Part shown: piece after piece, positions 36,739 through 48,639 of the stretch
Layout: the number at the start of each line of letters is the position of its first letter
Position numbering within the stretch: the stretch's first letter is position 1
Assembly (NCBI GenBank): GCA_034440635.1
Contig: JAOTON010001929.1
Location: 1,563,001-1,627,000, forward strand
Origin: Lepas anatifera
Taxonomy: Eukaryota; Arthropoda; Thecostraca; Lepadidae
DNA length: 64,000 bases
Direction of reading: 5' to 3'
Made by a program: the position numbers and the translations under genes
Notes under the pieces: model-generated
Databases searched by the model: none
Told to the model about the DNA's origin: nothing
Seen by the model: the letters and a program-made list of their open reading frames with translations, nothing else

Positions 36739-36963
36739 CATAGGCGGATCTAGGATGGCCGATCAGGACAGGGGCGCTATCCCAACCAGAAGAGCGCCAC
36801 TTTTAGATGGAAAAACCTATCAGGCGGGTGCCAAATCCTATTTTTAGGGCACTGATACTCGTATCCTCGAGGAAGGGAATGGAAGCGACTTTCAGGGGGC
36901 GCCGAGGGTCGATCATGGAGGGGGGCTGAAAGTTGTCCTTCTCTTCCCTGGATCCATCCATGA
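36739..36963. mobile_element. hAT-like MITE remnant (CATAGGCGGATCC family)
   Basis: CATAGGCGGATCTAGGATGG at the left, CTGGATCCATCCATG at the right. The interior GACAGGGGCGCTATC and AACCTATCAGGCGGGTGCC is the family sequence in reverse orientation. Confidence 0.7.
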
Positions 36964-37417
36964 GTGAAATAGAAATAATGGTTTTTGTTGTTGTATTAAA
37001 AATGTTATACTGGCTCTGTATATGGGTACAAACTGGGTTACAGCGGCTTGTCAGCTTGCACAATATAACAAGCAAGAAAGGAAAAAACTTCGAGCGTTTT
37101 CAAATTTTAGTCCACACATGCTTGGCCAGTCTGCACATACCAGCACACTGCCAAAGATCCCTAGTTCGTGCTGCAATCCCTTTTGAGCCCTTTTATTCTA
37201 AAACTTTAGGCATTAAATGAAAAGAGTAAAATTATGTAACGCAATTATTGTTTAAATGAATTCCTAAACATGCTGAAATAGCTTGGAAGTCATAACACTA
37301 GACATTGTTATCATGCCAATTTATCCACGTAGGTCCTTCAGATACTGTACCGCTGTGAGCTTAGCCCATGCACTCTTCCACCCGAACCTCAGCTGACCCG
37401 TTTCTTTGCCATTCCAG

Positions 37418-37581
37418 CTTGCGGGGTGCCCAACCGAGGTACTCGCGTGGTGGGAGGCCGGCCTTCCCGGATCAACGAGTACCCCTGGGCGGTGGCCTTG
37501 ACCTACAGAGGTCGGTTCTACTGCGGCGGCTCCACTCATCAACGACCGCTACATCCTGACAGCAGCGCACTGCATCAACGG
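37418..37581 (+). CDS. Serine protease exon 5: activation site and catalytic His
   Basis: Start of an S1 (trypsin-type) domain. After the acceptor ATTCCAG, phase 1 entry gives CGVPNRGTRVVGGRPSRINE, containing the activation bond TR|VVGG, then YPWAVALTYRGRFYCGGS. From there the literal frame becomes nonsense, but skipping one base at about 37534 restores LINDRYILTAAHCIN, with the catalytic His at 37568-37570 in the AAHC motif. The exon length of 164 is one base too long for its phases (1 in, 2 out), agreeing with a single inserted base. The donor is GG|GTACGT, and an (AT)n tract begins within about 12 bp of it. The inserted base may be an assembly error, an allele or a real inactivating change. 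Confidence 0.9.
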
Positions 37582-37589
37582 GTACGTCG

Positions 37590-37592
<3 letters not shown>

Positions 37593-37654
<62 letters not shown>
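37593..37654. repeat. (AT)n microsatellite
   Basis: About 30 AT units, starting about 12 bp after the donor of the catalytic-His exon. Confidence 0.97.
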
Positions 37655-37658
<4 letters not shown>

Positions 37659-38966
37659 CATGACATGCCGAATGCCGAGACCGGCGCTCATTAGGGGATT
37701 CGTTCAGCTCTTTGGCACGCCTCCAATATCCTCACAACGTGCAGCACCCTGTGTTTCTAATCTGTGAGCTGTGCATTCACTGCTTGCTTGCAGTGCACAA
37801 CAAGACACACGGAAAAGTTCGATTCGATAGAAGCATTAAATTTGGATATTACTTGGTGAAGTAAGTGCATTTGTGGTTGTTTTGAAAATCCCTAGTCTTC
37901 CCACGCATTTTACGAAGTTTAACAATTTTACAAAAAACCAGACATCTGGGAACATATAGCATTACCTGTAATCACATATGTTTTACAAACTACATAATGA
38001 GTCATATATCTCAAAGAATCCTGAGCCGAATGATCACCACACGCCATCTTGCCATACAAAATATGTCAGGTACTGGCGTTATTGAGGACTTACCTGACTT
38101 TCCAGAGCAGATATTCCAGATCTTCAAGATCTTCAAGATCGGTCCGAAGCCAAAATCTGAATATGCCCCTCCGCATGGTTAGCACTTATTTGATCCACTT
38201 TATGTTCACCCAAAATTGGCATATTTCTTGATTGAGTCTCAGAGGAAGGCACTGTCTCTTCCACTTCACTTTATAGCCAGGTTTTCTCCTTGCAAGTTTC
38301 ACACCGAGTCACATCCTCGTTAGACAGCACTGAATAACTGCCACCAGTTGCAAACACTTGAACATAAACGTATTCAAGACTTTTACTACTACCCAAACCC
38401 CGACATTCCTAGCGGTGCACTGCATGACCTTTGCTCTGTACAGTTAAGTCTCTCCACCGTAACACCACCATCTCAGCACATTCATCCCGCTCTCCCACCG
38501 TAACACTTGGATGTCACCAACCTTGACACTTCCCGGACGTTTTTCCATTTTAGCACCGCAACGCCTCTGCCAATAACCTTCACCGCTTTCACATGTGTTT
38601 CCCATCACAATTCTCCGTTGTTCAGACCCGCCCGGTGCGTGCCAACACGAGCTGACCACTACTGACGGTCCCCGGCCCCGCTCAAGGTCACCCAGTGCCG
38701 CGGGCCATCCCGGGTCGCCGCCGCGGTCAAGGTCGAATGGAGTCCGCACTGCGCAGCGGCAGAGTGTGCGAATCATCATCGAGTTCAGGGGATTTAGGAC
38801 GCGTCGGCTACAGTGACCATTTTTCGGCCATGATATGTGCGGATTGGAGGAAAACGCTCAGGTTTAAGTCACGTGCCACTCGACTGAATCTGTAAGACAC
38901 AACCTTGCATCGAAGAGAATTGATGACCAAAAGTGAAAATAACTCCTCACACGCTATAGCTCAAGA

Positions 38967-39082
38967 CATAGGCGGATCCAAGGGGGTAAGTGCCCCCCCC
39001 CGATCGACCCTCGGCGCCCCCTAAAATGGGCACGGCGCCCCCTGAAAGGTCGATGGCGCCCCCTGAAATGTCGTTTTCCACC
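38967..39082. mobile_element. hAT-like MITE, left part (CATAGGCGGATCC family)
   Basis: CATAGGCGGATCCAAGGGGG, then CGATCGACCCTCGGCGCCCC and GGTCGATGGCGCCCCCTGAA as in the complete copies. Truncated on the right. Confidence 0.75.
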
Positions 39083-40096
39083 AGGGGTGCAGAAACTTGC
39101 CAACTCGGCTACTGGAGTTTGTGAACATTTAGGAAAATCGAGGTGCATAATTGTGACAAAACAGCGATCCTGACCATATGGTTCAAATCAAACCACATAT
39201 TTACGAAATACAGAAAGAAGCTTGTAGCGAATATTTTAATTTAGAGCTCTATTCTTCAATTACACAGCGTACCATTAGTGATACAATATTGGAATATTGG
39301 TACTGTTTTCAGTTTCTACTAAAACGAGGGACCCCCGCTGCAGAAAACCGGAAACCGCTGTCACAGTTGCCGGATTTTAACATGCAGCCCCATGGTGCCG
39401 ATTATTAGTAGTTGCCAGAAAGTTGTCGCCTAGATACCCGAAATGTGACAGTCAATTTTTCGAGAAATACACGATTGTGGGCATATTTAAGGCCTTAACG
39501 ATAACGCAGATGCTTTATCAAGTACTTATCTGCCCATTTTTTCAGGTTAAATCATATTTATAGTTTGAGTTCTTCCATTTATTGGCCCTATTTCTTCGAA
39601 TTTAGTATTAAGTACGCCTAAAAGCTACTAAGAAATGTACTAAATGAGTGAAAAAAATAAACATAGCTGGGCAGCAATTCTACTTAAACTGCGCAACAGC
39701 GACGATACAAGTTCGAGAAATGTTTATGAGATGTAGAGCCTGCCAAAAATTCAAACAGGTGGGAAGCCGCATTTTTGGGGGCGTGTTTATTAGCTATATC
39801 TGAGATAAGTGCAGGCTAAAACTAGCTAGAATAAATATTGCTGCCCATGGCTAATCCAAGATGAATGTAGGCTACTGTAAGACTGATGCACTTTCACATA
39901 TCAAACTTGGTTTTGATTCCTTGGCTTGCTTGTGCCCTAGATTGGTTAGATCGATTTGGAGCTGGAGGAAGTTGGGAGAGTTGGCGCCAGCAACAGGCTG
40001 GCAACAACAGTGATTCAGGTGAGATTTCATGATCAAATTATCATATCAATATTGTACAGATGGGAAGGGTGTGCCAATGCAGTCCTCCACAAAGTG

Positions 40097-41171
40097 TTAA
40101 CACCTACACTGGAGAGGGGGCCTGGCAGTGGCACTAACGTGCACTGGGGGGGGCCTAGTAGGCCTTCTCATTCAGAAAATCACAGCAAATCTCAGAAAGA
40201 AAGAGGCTTCGGAAAATGCTGGTTGAGGGTGTGTTGCTTACTACCAGTGGTAGTAAGCAGCGCACAGGACCTGAACTGCATGGAGTTAACACCCGCACTG
40301 GAGGGGGTCTGGCACTAACGCGCACTGGAGGGGGGCCTGGTAGGCCCCTAAGATCTCGGAAACTAAGAGGGTTAGAAAAACGCCACTTGGTAGGTGGGTG
40401 GGGGCTATGGTGATCTACATGATGACCAATTTTCATTGACCTGGGTCAATATCTTCAAGGTCAAACGAGGTCGTAAGGTCAAATATTGGCCATGCTGGGA
40501 TCGATTGGTAAATGCTGTGATTATGCAGGAAAATGGCGGGAATAAGCTAAAGGCGGACAAGGTCCATGAGAAGAGGTCTCAAGAGGCTTCCCCAAACTTT
40601 TGGGTCAAGGTCATTCAGGTCATTGACCTTTAAGGTCACCATATGGTATACTACTTATTATTTACACTTTGACTAACACTGTAGCCACTGTTTGGCGGGA
40701 AATGGATTGCCTTTCCCTGCCTTTGACCTTGACCTTTGACCTTGACCTTTGTTTGGGATACCCTACCGATGACGACGTAGCATAATATATGTCAGACGGG
40801 GTAACGTCATTTGGCCGGACGCACAGTGGTCAGTGACCTTGAAAGTGCAGATGTGACCTTGACCTGTGACCTTTGACCTTGACCTTGACTTTCATGTGAG
40901 TGACCTTGACATATAGTCCGCTTATATGACGTTATGACGTCACCACTCGGTCTTCATGCAGCTAACTGGTCCGCCGCGATTTACGGCGATCTCAAATGCA
41001 GGTCTGACTTTGAAGCCTATAAGTCAAAAATTTTCGGCCGTTTTCAAAGTCTTCCATCGACGCGCTATTAAATTCTGTTAAATGTGGCCCGTGTCGTTTT
41101 CGGCTACAGCGGTTCTCCGGCCACCTCGGAAACAGGTGGGGGGCCTCGGGCCCCCTCAGTGCGCGTGTTAA
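40097..41171. mobile_element. TTAA-flanked AGGTCA-rich element with repeated ends
   Basis: TTAA then CACCTACACTGGAGAGGGGG at the left; CCCCCTCAGTGCGCGTG then TTAA at the right. 1075 bp. The left-end unit (TAAC.C.CACTGGAGGGGG) occurs four times at about 40097, 40135, 40286 and 40315. The interior has runs of TGACCTTTGACCTTGACC. Related to the truncated copy at 1-460. Confidence 0.75.
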
Positions 41172-41910
41172 GCAGGTTTTGACTACCTGGATCTTTCTTT
41201 GGTATGTGATTCCAATACCTCTGTACCTGTTAGGCCATAGACATAATTTTACATCTATCAGGCTAGTTGCCTCAGAGTTTTTACTGCAGAAAAATGACCA
41301 GGCAGGTGATAATCGTGGGTGGGAGGCAATTTTAAGCTTTTATATGTTTATAAAATGCTACCTACTGTGCACTTTACCAAAGTTTTAAGGTAGATCCAAT
41401 CCTATGTTAACATTGGCATTTTTGCCTTTTGCTGTATGTGAGATGGAAGTTTAGTGGGGGGAAGCTGTGATTAGGTTTCCCATTGTGTGTATGTTCTTTA
41501 TAGATATGTTCCCATAATAATTATTTTCATGATAATTGCTCATTTAATCATGGCGAAATGTACCACAATTGGAAACACTCCTTCCAAAATGGAAACTTCA
41601 AGGGAAACGCATGTCATTGAGGGAAACTGCGGTCAGGTTGCCATAATAGTTATGTCCCAGTACTGGAAACAATGACCCATATTGGAATTTTCCTTCAAAA
41701 CAAAACATGATCTAAAAATGAAAACACAGTTTACTCTTTCATGCTATAATGGTTTGGTGCTTGAACCTTGTCTGCTGCAAAAGTAAGAGACAGGTAGAGG
41801 ACATTGTATATTGGAAATAGTATTCAAGTATACATTATATTTCCAGCTGTGTGACAGGGAGGCATCGTCGCTGGTTTGTGCGGCTTTCTTTTTTTCCACT
41901 TCCCCCTTCC

Positions 41911-42054
41911 AAGGATGCGAAAATCGGTGCCCACCGATAGGATTTTGCGCCCATCTGATAGGTTTTTGCCGGTCAGAAGTGGGCCCCCGGACCGGATGGC
42001 GCCCCCCCCCAGGGAAGGTGCCCCCCCTGATCGGCAATCCTGGATCCGCCTATG
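41911..42054. mobile_element. hAT-like MITE, right part (CATAGGCGGATCC family)
   Basis: AAAATCGGTGCCCACCGATA, ATTTTGCGCCCATCTGATAG and the right end CCTGGATCCGCCTATG. The left end is lost. Confidence 0.75.
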
Positions 42055-43494
42055 GCTCAAGAATATATGACCTGTAGCCATGGGCGTCACTACATATTTT
42101 AACTGAAGGGGAGAGGGAAATTTTGACCTGGCGATGCCCGGAGCAGAGGGGGTGGGGAGGCGAGGCCAGAACTCCATGGCTGGCTCGAAGGGCGTTAGCG
42201 AGGCAGCAAACCAACGCCAAAATTAGAAACATTTGCGTATGCTCACGCTGGCAGATGGGAAATAATGCAAACAAGTAAGAACTAGGTTAAACCCAATCTT
42301 TTACGGGGCATCCCTCTAGCTAAGAAGTAGGGGAGCGCATCCCCCAGCCCCCGCCCCTCCTCCCACGCTCTAGACACCTATGCCAGTACCGTCGCGTACC
42401 ATGGACATAATCAAACAGTTGACGTGAAATCCCGCCGTCAGTGGACCGGTATACGAAGGGTGCTCTATCACAGGGTATGGGGGCACTTCAGTATGGTGTC
42501 GGTCACCTTCATGGGGGAAGCAAGTTTCACAGGGCACTTCTGCACCAGGGCACGTTTTAAGGAATTGGGACCGGTGGGCACTCGACTGAAAAAGGGCACG
42601 GATTCACAACAAAAGCGCACTCATGGCACTTTGTAGCTTGAAATATGCCCTGCTCTGCATCCCTTTCCCATCCCTAAATACCACGGCCGGAATAGCCTCT
42701 TGAAAAAAGACAACTCAATCCCCGACCTCTAAACAGCCGGCACAAAATACGTTTTCTTGTTTGTTTTCGGCATCAGGCCAATAATTAAACCAAGCTTATT
42801 TAGCAAATCAATGAAGCTGGATTCATATCTATTTTGGGTGCACGGGCATCCCGAATTAAATGTCAGTGTAATGCTAAAATGTATATCAGATTAAGCTGCT
42901 TTTCGTTCTAATGTTTTTGCATTATTTGGATTTTTGTAGGCCTGTGAGTTGTTGTAAAAAATTCATATATTTTGGTATGGTGGATAGTGACATCGTTTCA
43001 AGTCTAGATACTCCAAATGATTTCTGAACATCCACACTCTTGCTTCCGACGAAATATCGAAAAAGAAACTGCCCAACACCCTGTAAGCAGGCCTGTGCTG
43101 CCACAAAATCGGTCCAAAAAACACAGATTCATCTGCGGCATGCCTCGTGGCCTGTGTTATTACACACTAGGTGAGAGGAGAAAGTCCCTTGTCGGATGTT
43201 GCGAGCCGTAACCGTAATTCACGGTTGCAATCATTGCATCATTATGGCCGTCGTGCGGTTCAACAGTGACGATACAAGCTGCTAGCAATCAGCTGAGCGC
43301 TTTCGAACCGTGTCAGAGCGAGAATGCTGGTTACTCAAGAGGCCTTTCATATGTGTGGACAGTTTCCGAGCCAAGGTACAGCACATTGCTGGAATATTGC
43401 GGTACAAAATCGTGTTTGTATCGATACGAGGGAAGCATGTGTGTGAATTCGTCACAACCATGTATCAATACTGTGCAATGGAGGCATAGCAGAC

Positions 43495-43639
43495 CACTGG
43501 CGGATGCAGGAGTGCCGTTTGAGGGGGAGGGCAGCTCGGGAAAAATCGTAAAAGTATAGTGTGTTCAATTAAATTGGCCACAATTTCGTTATTTTCGGGG
43601 GCCATGGCCCCTGGCCCATCCCCTCTGCGTCTGCCAGTG
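43495..43639. mobile_element. hAT-like MITE (CACTGGCGGATGCAG)
   Basis: CACTGGCGGATGCAGGAG and CTCTGCGTCTGCCAGTG are inverted. The flanks TAGCAGAC and TTGCAGGC agree at 6 of 8. The interior ends GGGGGCCATGGCCCC. Sister to 63601. Confidence 0.75.
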
Positions 43640-43904
43640 TTGCAGGCACAGTTTGTTTTTATTTGATCACGCACTGGTCAATGTATCTTGTGAGCTCCCT
43701 TTTGGCTTGGTAGTACCCACTTCCTTTGATAGTCCATTGATTGGTTTATACAGCTGATCTGACCCTGTGATTACCGACGAATCATTGTCTGGGTATGATG
43801 ACGGTCCGTTTTTAGATGCCGGCGCCCACAACTGCTCTCTGCGGTTATGCAACGCGAAGTCTGTCATATTTATTCTGAAAACCTGACAGTCATGACCTAG
43901 GTAG

Positions 43905-44194
43905 AGCCATGAACAAGTGTTCCAGGTGCGCTAACCCTCCCCCATCGACCCACTCGGGGCCCCCACACCATGCCCGGTGCCCCCCCTGAACCGTCGCTCT
44001 CCACCCCTCCCCAATATTCAAGTATTTCCGACACTGCGGTGTAATACGGCTCTCCTTTGATATATCACACCTTATGCATTGACACCCATACCTAAATGAC
44101 ACCACCTATAAAGCTAAATACCGCAACCTCTGGACTCAAACGACGCCCCTTGACCAAAATTCCCCTCCTAGGGGAGATCCTGGATCCGCCCATG
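43905..44194. mobile_element. hAT-like MITE remnant (CATAGGCGGATCC family)
   Basis: GATCGACC-like block (CCATCGACCCACTCGGGGCC), GTGCCCCCCCTGAACCGTCG and the right end TCCTGGATCCGCCCATG. The left end is degenerate. Confidence 0.6.
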
Positions 44195-44505
44195 ACTCAC
44201 ATCGGTGTTGTCTGTCACCTGTCGTAGCTGGTAGTGATCAGAGCACCGCGCCACAGCCGCCGGCGATGACCTTCGGCTTCCGGAGACAAACCACCTGGTC
44301 GGGTGACTTCAATGACCGATCTGAAGCAAGCTCGATGCTCGCGATGCACTGTAGCGAGAGGGGACGTAGCGAGAGGCCAGACAACTAGGCATTGCTTAGC
44401 AGCGCGGACGTCGAAAACGAGCGGGATGGTAGATGCAAACCCATTAATTGTGGGATGTAGGATGTTGGAATGTTCTGCCACTTGTGGTCCTACGTTAATG
44501 TTCTC

Positions 44506-44821
44506 CAGGGGCGGACGCAGACCCGAGTTTTTTTGGGGGGGCACACCCATGACTGCCTCCTGCTTCTTCTCCTGGGGGGAGGGGGAGACGTGCAATTTGG
44601 GTGCTCGACAGACCTAGTATAAGCTACCTCTCCAAGTACATGATTGCTCTCCGGGGGGGAGAGGTGGAAGGGAATAATTTTTTGCTCGACAGACCTAGTG
44701 TGAACACCTTTGAAAAAAAATCAAATTTATCCGGCCTTTGGGGGCCAAACTATCTTTTGGCCCCGCTCCAGCGCTTTGGGGGGCCATGTCCGGAGTGCCC
44801 TCCCCCCTGCGTCCACCAATG
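44506..44821. mobile_element. hAT-like MITE (CAGGGGCGGACGCAG)
   Basis: CAGGGGCGGACGCAG and CTGCGTCCACCAATG are inverted. Flanks ATGTTCTC and ATGTTCTT match 7 of 8. Inside, GCTCGACAGACCTAGT is repeated directly (44602 and 44683). Confidence 0.82.
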
Positions 44822-44995
44822 ATGTTCTTCATGTTAGTGTTGCAACGCTAAAATCAAATATAAATCAACGATAGACAGGGTTCTAGAAGCTCGATGTGGC
44901 TTTGCATAGCTGTAACATCTTAATCAACGATGTAAATACTAAAAACGAAATGCATTGGTTTAGTTTGGAGTTTTTATCTTTCCTTTTTTGAATCT

Positions 44996-45030
44996 TTATC
45001 CATCTATCCATCCATCCATCCATCCATCCA
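44996..45030. repeat. (CATC)n microsatellite
   Basis: About seven CATC units. Confidence 0.92.
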
Positions 45031-45644
45031 TTTCATTAACGCTTTTCATCACATTCATGGTATAATCATCGGTTCTGGACCGGTGCAAAAGCTGGTGAGA
45101 TAAGATCCTGGCGCCAGCCCAGATATCCGTTTGAAGAAAAAAACTACACAACAAAAAACACTGCACTGACGGAAAATACAGCAAGGGTTATTTTCGTTTC
45201 AAAAACAAAGATACGTATAAGGCCCGAAACATTACCCGGTATGAACAGCAACGCCCGCGAATGGCATTATGTTTATTCATAGATGACGGCGTTTAAAATT
45301 GTGCACCGTGATTTATCCTATTTTTGTTGTATCTGAAGAGCCCCAATCGCTTGGAAATGTTTCAAAATGTACACGAAATCGTCGCCCCTCCCCCAACCCC
45401 CTTCCCCCACCACCTCATCACCATGGTCAGAATTTTAGGACATATATGTTAGGACACCAATATCTCCAAAACATGAGATCAATGAAACGTGGTTACGTAG
45501 TTTAAACATAGACCCGATGCTAAAAATGGTACAACAACTTCCACCTCCAATACACGTCGCCTAAGATTTTGTGTTGCATGTTCTTGTAGTAAACCCTATA
45601 TGGTGCCGATGGCTGCCACAGTTCTATCAGCTGTTGTGGATCTT

Positions 45645-45740
45645 CACTGAGTCTCACAGCTGACCCTTCCCGAGAATCGAACCCGGCCCCGCCGTACAGA
45701 ACAAGAGCTACCCGCACTGCTCTCCCACCCCCGAATCATC
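45645..45740 (-). repeat. tRNA-derived SINE-like sequence
   Basis: Minus strand: GGGAGAGCAGTGCGGGTAGC, then GCCGGGTTCGATTCTCGGG, a good B box. It cannot be closed into a clean cloverleaf by eye. It lies about 30 bp before the acceptor of the catalytic-Asp exon. Confidence 0.55.
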
Positions 45741-45769
45741 CCCGCTGACTTCTCTCTCGGCTGTTCCAG

Positions 45770-45978
45770 GCTCAACCACAATCGGGTGGAGGTCACTCTG
45801 GGGGAGCACGATCGAAACCTACCGTTCGAGGCGATTACTCTCAAGATCAAGGTGAAGTGGTGGCTCAAACATCCCAACTTTGACCCAAAGACCTTCAACA
45901 ACGACATCGCGCTCATCAGGATGAAGGAGCCGGTGGATTATAGCCGGATCATGCGACCCGTCTGCTTGCCAAAGCCTG
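45770..45978 (+). CDS. Serine protease exon 6: catalytic Asp
   Basis: Acceptor GGCTGTTCCAG, phase 2 in, phase 1 out, 209 bases, fully open. It completes ING across the junction, then LNHNRVEVTLGEHDRN, KVKWWLKHPNFDPKTF, NNDIALIRM with the catalytic Asp (45903-45905), and the typical RPVCLPKPG end. VTLGEHD and HP.F....NDIAL are standard S1 landmarks in the right order. Donor G|GTGAGA. The open reading continues past the donor for a short way before a stop, which is read-through into the intron and not coding. The acceptor lies about 30 bp downstream of a reverse-oriented tRNA-like sequence. Confidence 0.93.
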
Positions 45979-46124
45979 GTGAGATGACGCACGTGCATTT
46001 TGCAGTGTGAGGGTGTTAGCCCCCCCTCCCCTCCACCCTCACAAAAGGCGTGGCGATTGAAATTCACGATCAGCCAGTTTTCTAAGGACTGACGTAATTT
46101 CAGTTCGTAGGGGAGTGCCTCTGG

Positions 46125-46323
46125 CATGGGCGTTGCCAAGGGGGACTGGGAGGCCTGCCTCCTCCCCCACTTTTGCAAAGTGGGGGGGGGGCTGGCTCCT
46201 CACCTTTGGCGAGAAATGGCATTGAAAATGCCGAGTTTAAGCTGACATTGGGATTTCAAGGGCTTCATCACTCCCCCCCAATTTTAGCTCCCGCCCCCGC
46301 AAAAAACCGTGGCAACGCCTTTG
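46125..46323. mobile_element. hAT-like MITE with exact 8-bp duplication
   Basis: CATGGGCGTTGCCAAGGGGG and GTGGCAACGCCTTTG are inverted, flanked by GCCTCTGG on both sides (46117-46124, 46324-46331). 199 bp, non-coding. Confidence 0.87.
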
Positions 46324-46488
46324 GCCTCTGGATTATACATCCCTGGGTTTTACTTTTATTCATCAACCTTACATAATTCTGCAAAAGTCTTTTTAGTCTC
46401 TAGATCAACGCACTGTAATATGCCTAAAGAGAAGGAAAGGGGGTGCAAGTGCGCATTCAATCCAGCTTTACAATGGAATGCTATAGAC

Positions 46489-47348
46489 TTAACACGCGCA
46501 TTGACGGGGGCGGGTACCCGCCCCCTCGAGTTTTTCGCAGATATCATAAAAACGGCGGCGCGTAGCGCCGCCGTACTTGGCATACCTTTTCCCTCATCAT
46601 TTTTACAACTTCTGTCAAAATTTTAAGGTTAGGTCATCTCAGGTCAGGTCACCAGTACAGGTCAAGTGACCTGACCTAAAAAAAGTTTAAGATAGCATAA
46701 GTCGGAACAGGGTGAACTTATCCGATTGAAACTCATATCACATAATAACCCCACCGAGTTCTCTAAAATATGTTCCGGTATTTTTGATATCGATGACCTA
46801 AGGTCAGGTACGAGCCATGACCTCTCCATTGGAAATACATCGGAAAAATGGTTTTAACGGAATAACTTAGTAATTAATAGATGGTGACAGAGCGCTTATT
46901 TTAGCTGTATTAGATTTACCTTGTCTTTGCGGTTCTAATGATATTCATTGTATCTTAGTTGACCTTGACCTGACCTCAGGTCAGGTCAAATCCTTGATTT
47001 GACCTAGCAAGGTCATATTATATATCATTCGATTCGGCTTGCTGCGAGGATTCATATAGTTTAAATCGTTTTGCTTTACCTTTACTTGTTCAGATGAAAT
47101 GACCGAAAAACTTCATTTACATGTTATCCCTATGACGGTATGTTTTGACCTCTAGTGACCTTAAATGTGGCCTGAAAAAAATGGTTCAAATATTTAAATA
47201 TTTTCGATGGAGAAGTAGATGGGCTATCCAACGCCGTTTATCGTTGTTCGCTACCTAGCGCGGTTCTCGAGATCTTAGGGGGGGAGGGCGGGTACCCTTC
47301 CCCCGTCAAGGCGAAGGTGGCTCAGACCCCCGTCAATGCGCGTGTTAA
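46489..47348 (+). mobile_element. TTAA-flanked AGGTCA-rich element, copy B (best preserved)
   Basis: TTAA, CACGCGCATTGACGGGGG at the left; CCCCCGTCAATGCGCGTG, TTAA at the right: perfect 18-bp inverted ends and an intact TTAA duplication. Palindromic GCGGGTACCCGC follows the left end and GCGGGTACCC precedes the right end. The interior has AGGTCAGGTCACC, GTGACCTGACC and, near 46970, a 23-bp near-palindrome of four overlapping half-sites. 860 bp, no transposase. Confidence 0.92.
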
Positions 47349-48520
47349 AAGTCATGCGTATTGGGGCAAAAACTGTTGCAATTAGCTAGATTTCTACTGG
47401 CCCGGATTGGCTACTCGATACTAATGTATCCAGAATATTTATAGTTTTCCTGTTGGTTATTACACTCATTCAGAGCAGAGTAAGCTATGACACAATATTT
47501 TTATTTTTGTTTATTCAGTTTGATCAGCAACAGGTATTTGTATTTGTATTTATTCAGTTTGATCGGCAACAGGTATCCGGCCCAATTACAGCTGAAATCA
47601 TGGACATCAAATAAAACACTAGATGACTTTTTAAAATGACATATCTTTTATTAGTGGTAAATTTACGCAATGACTAAAAAACAAATAAATGTTAACGGCA
47701 ACTGCGAGCTGTTACTGGCCGTTTAGGCCCTTTTGCCAAAACTTCACCACAAAAGAACAGCCGGTAGCCTGCTTAGTAAGCATAAGCAAATGCATGGCTG
47801 TCTTATGACTGTCATAAGCAGTGCTTATGCTTTTATAAATGAAACAAAATTGAAACGCTCATTTTTAGTTTCAGCTTTATGGCCCTATTCGCTGTAGTGG
47901 AATGTTTAATGCCCAGTTGTGCAACTGGTTGTGCCTTAACGGAAACGTTGGCTTGAATGTGTCTACAAAACTCGTGACATGGAGTCGTGAACTTCCCAGA
48001 ACGGAGCTTTATCATCCACTGTGCACTGTCTGATTTCGTGTTTAGGCCATAACTCGGCAATACCACAACAATGCAGACCTTGAGCCTTGCCCTAGTCACT
48101 ATAAACTAGTAGTGATGAAAATTTTTCACCAGCAAATTGATGGCAGGCACGTTGTTGGTTTATGGTGAACCCTTCGTATCGGTTCGAGCTGGCATAAGTT
48201 CAATATTACGAATGCTTACCCGCTGTTGTTTGCAAGATTTTCTAAATTCTGCAGCGCTCAGCAACAAGGATCATGATTATAAGGCGGTAAGATATTGTTT
48301 AGCCCATCTCGTCGAATGCGGGATGCTACTTTGAGCGAATTCAGAGTAGTTATATATATTCAGGTACAGCTCTCTTCATCAGAATCTCTACGCAAAACGT
48401 CATTGAACATGTTTTGGTCATTCTATAAAAAGTGACAAAAAATGGGTTTCTTTAGTACCCCTTCAAGGGTGTTTGTAAGGGATACACCTACAGTACCTAC
48501 ATGGTGGGCATCTAAATCCG

Positions 48521-48594
48521 CTCCCGACTGGATTTGAACCCGGTTCGCCTGGGCGAAAGTCAACACTCTAACCAACTAACTCAGCCGGGCATCT
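48521..48594 (-). repeat. tRNA-like sequence / SINE head
   Basis: Minus strand: CTGAGTTAGTTGGTTAGAGTG (A box) and CCGGGTTCAAATCCAG (B box), about 73 nt. A 7-bp acceptor-like pairing (CCCGGCT with AGTCGGG) is possible, but the T stem has mismatches. It resembles a tRNA pseudogene or SINE more than a working tRNA. It lies 46 bp before the next exon. Confidence 0.5.
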
Positions 48595-48639
48595 GTGGTA
48601 GCATCAGTGAAACCCTCCTGACCCGACATCTTCCCACAG

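Larger units (their letters stand above)
30760..37417 (+). other. Intron 4 of the protease gene
   Basis: Phase 1, about 6.7 kb. It is mostly transposons: three TTAA elements, a nested CRE-palindrome element, a TA-flanked element, a SINE and a hAT-like remnant. The frame at 31066-31470 (minus) matches nothing recognised. 30760-31794 and 34930-35484 show nothing else. Confidence 0.55.
37582..45769 (+). other. Intron 5 of the protease gene
   Basis: Phase 2, about 8.2 kb. It contains an (AT)n tract, several hAT-like MITEs, one TTAA element, a CATC tract and a tRNA-like sequence next to the acceptor. The CpG-rich patch at 38580-38820 has open frames on both strands but no known domain. 39081-40096, 42380-43494 and 44822-45639 hold nothing else I recognise. 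Confidence 0.6.
45979..48639 (+). other. Intron 6 of the protease gene
   Basis: Phase 1, about 2.7 kb: one hAT-like MITE, one TTAA element and one tRNA-like sequence. The sequence 47349-48515 shows no further gene; a near-direct repeat ATTCAGTTTGATC(A/G)GCAACAGGTAT is at 47512-47577. Confidence 0.8.

Noticed and set aside
45786..46010. Longer coding exon running past 45978
   Set aside because: The frame stays open briefly past the donor, but the protein family, donor strength and phase all place the exon end at 45978.
48521..48594. Functional tRNA gene
   Set aside because: A and B boxes are present but the T stem is mismatched and anticodon arm pairing is poor. The other tRNA-like hits are clearly SINE-type.
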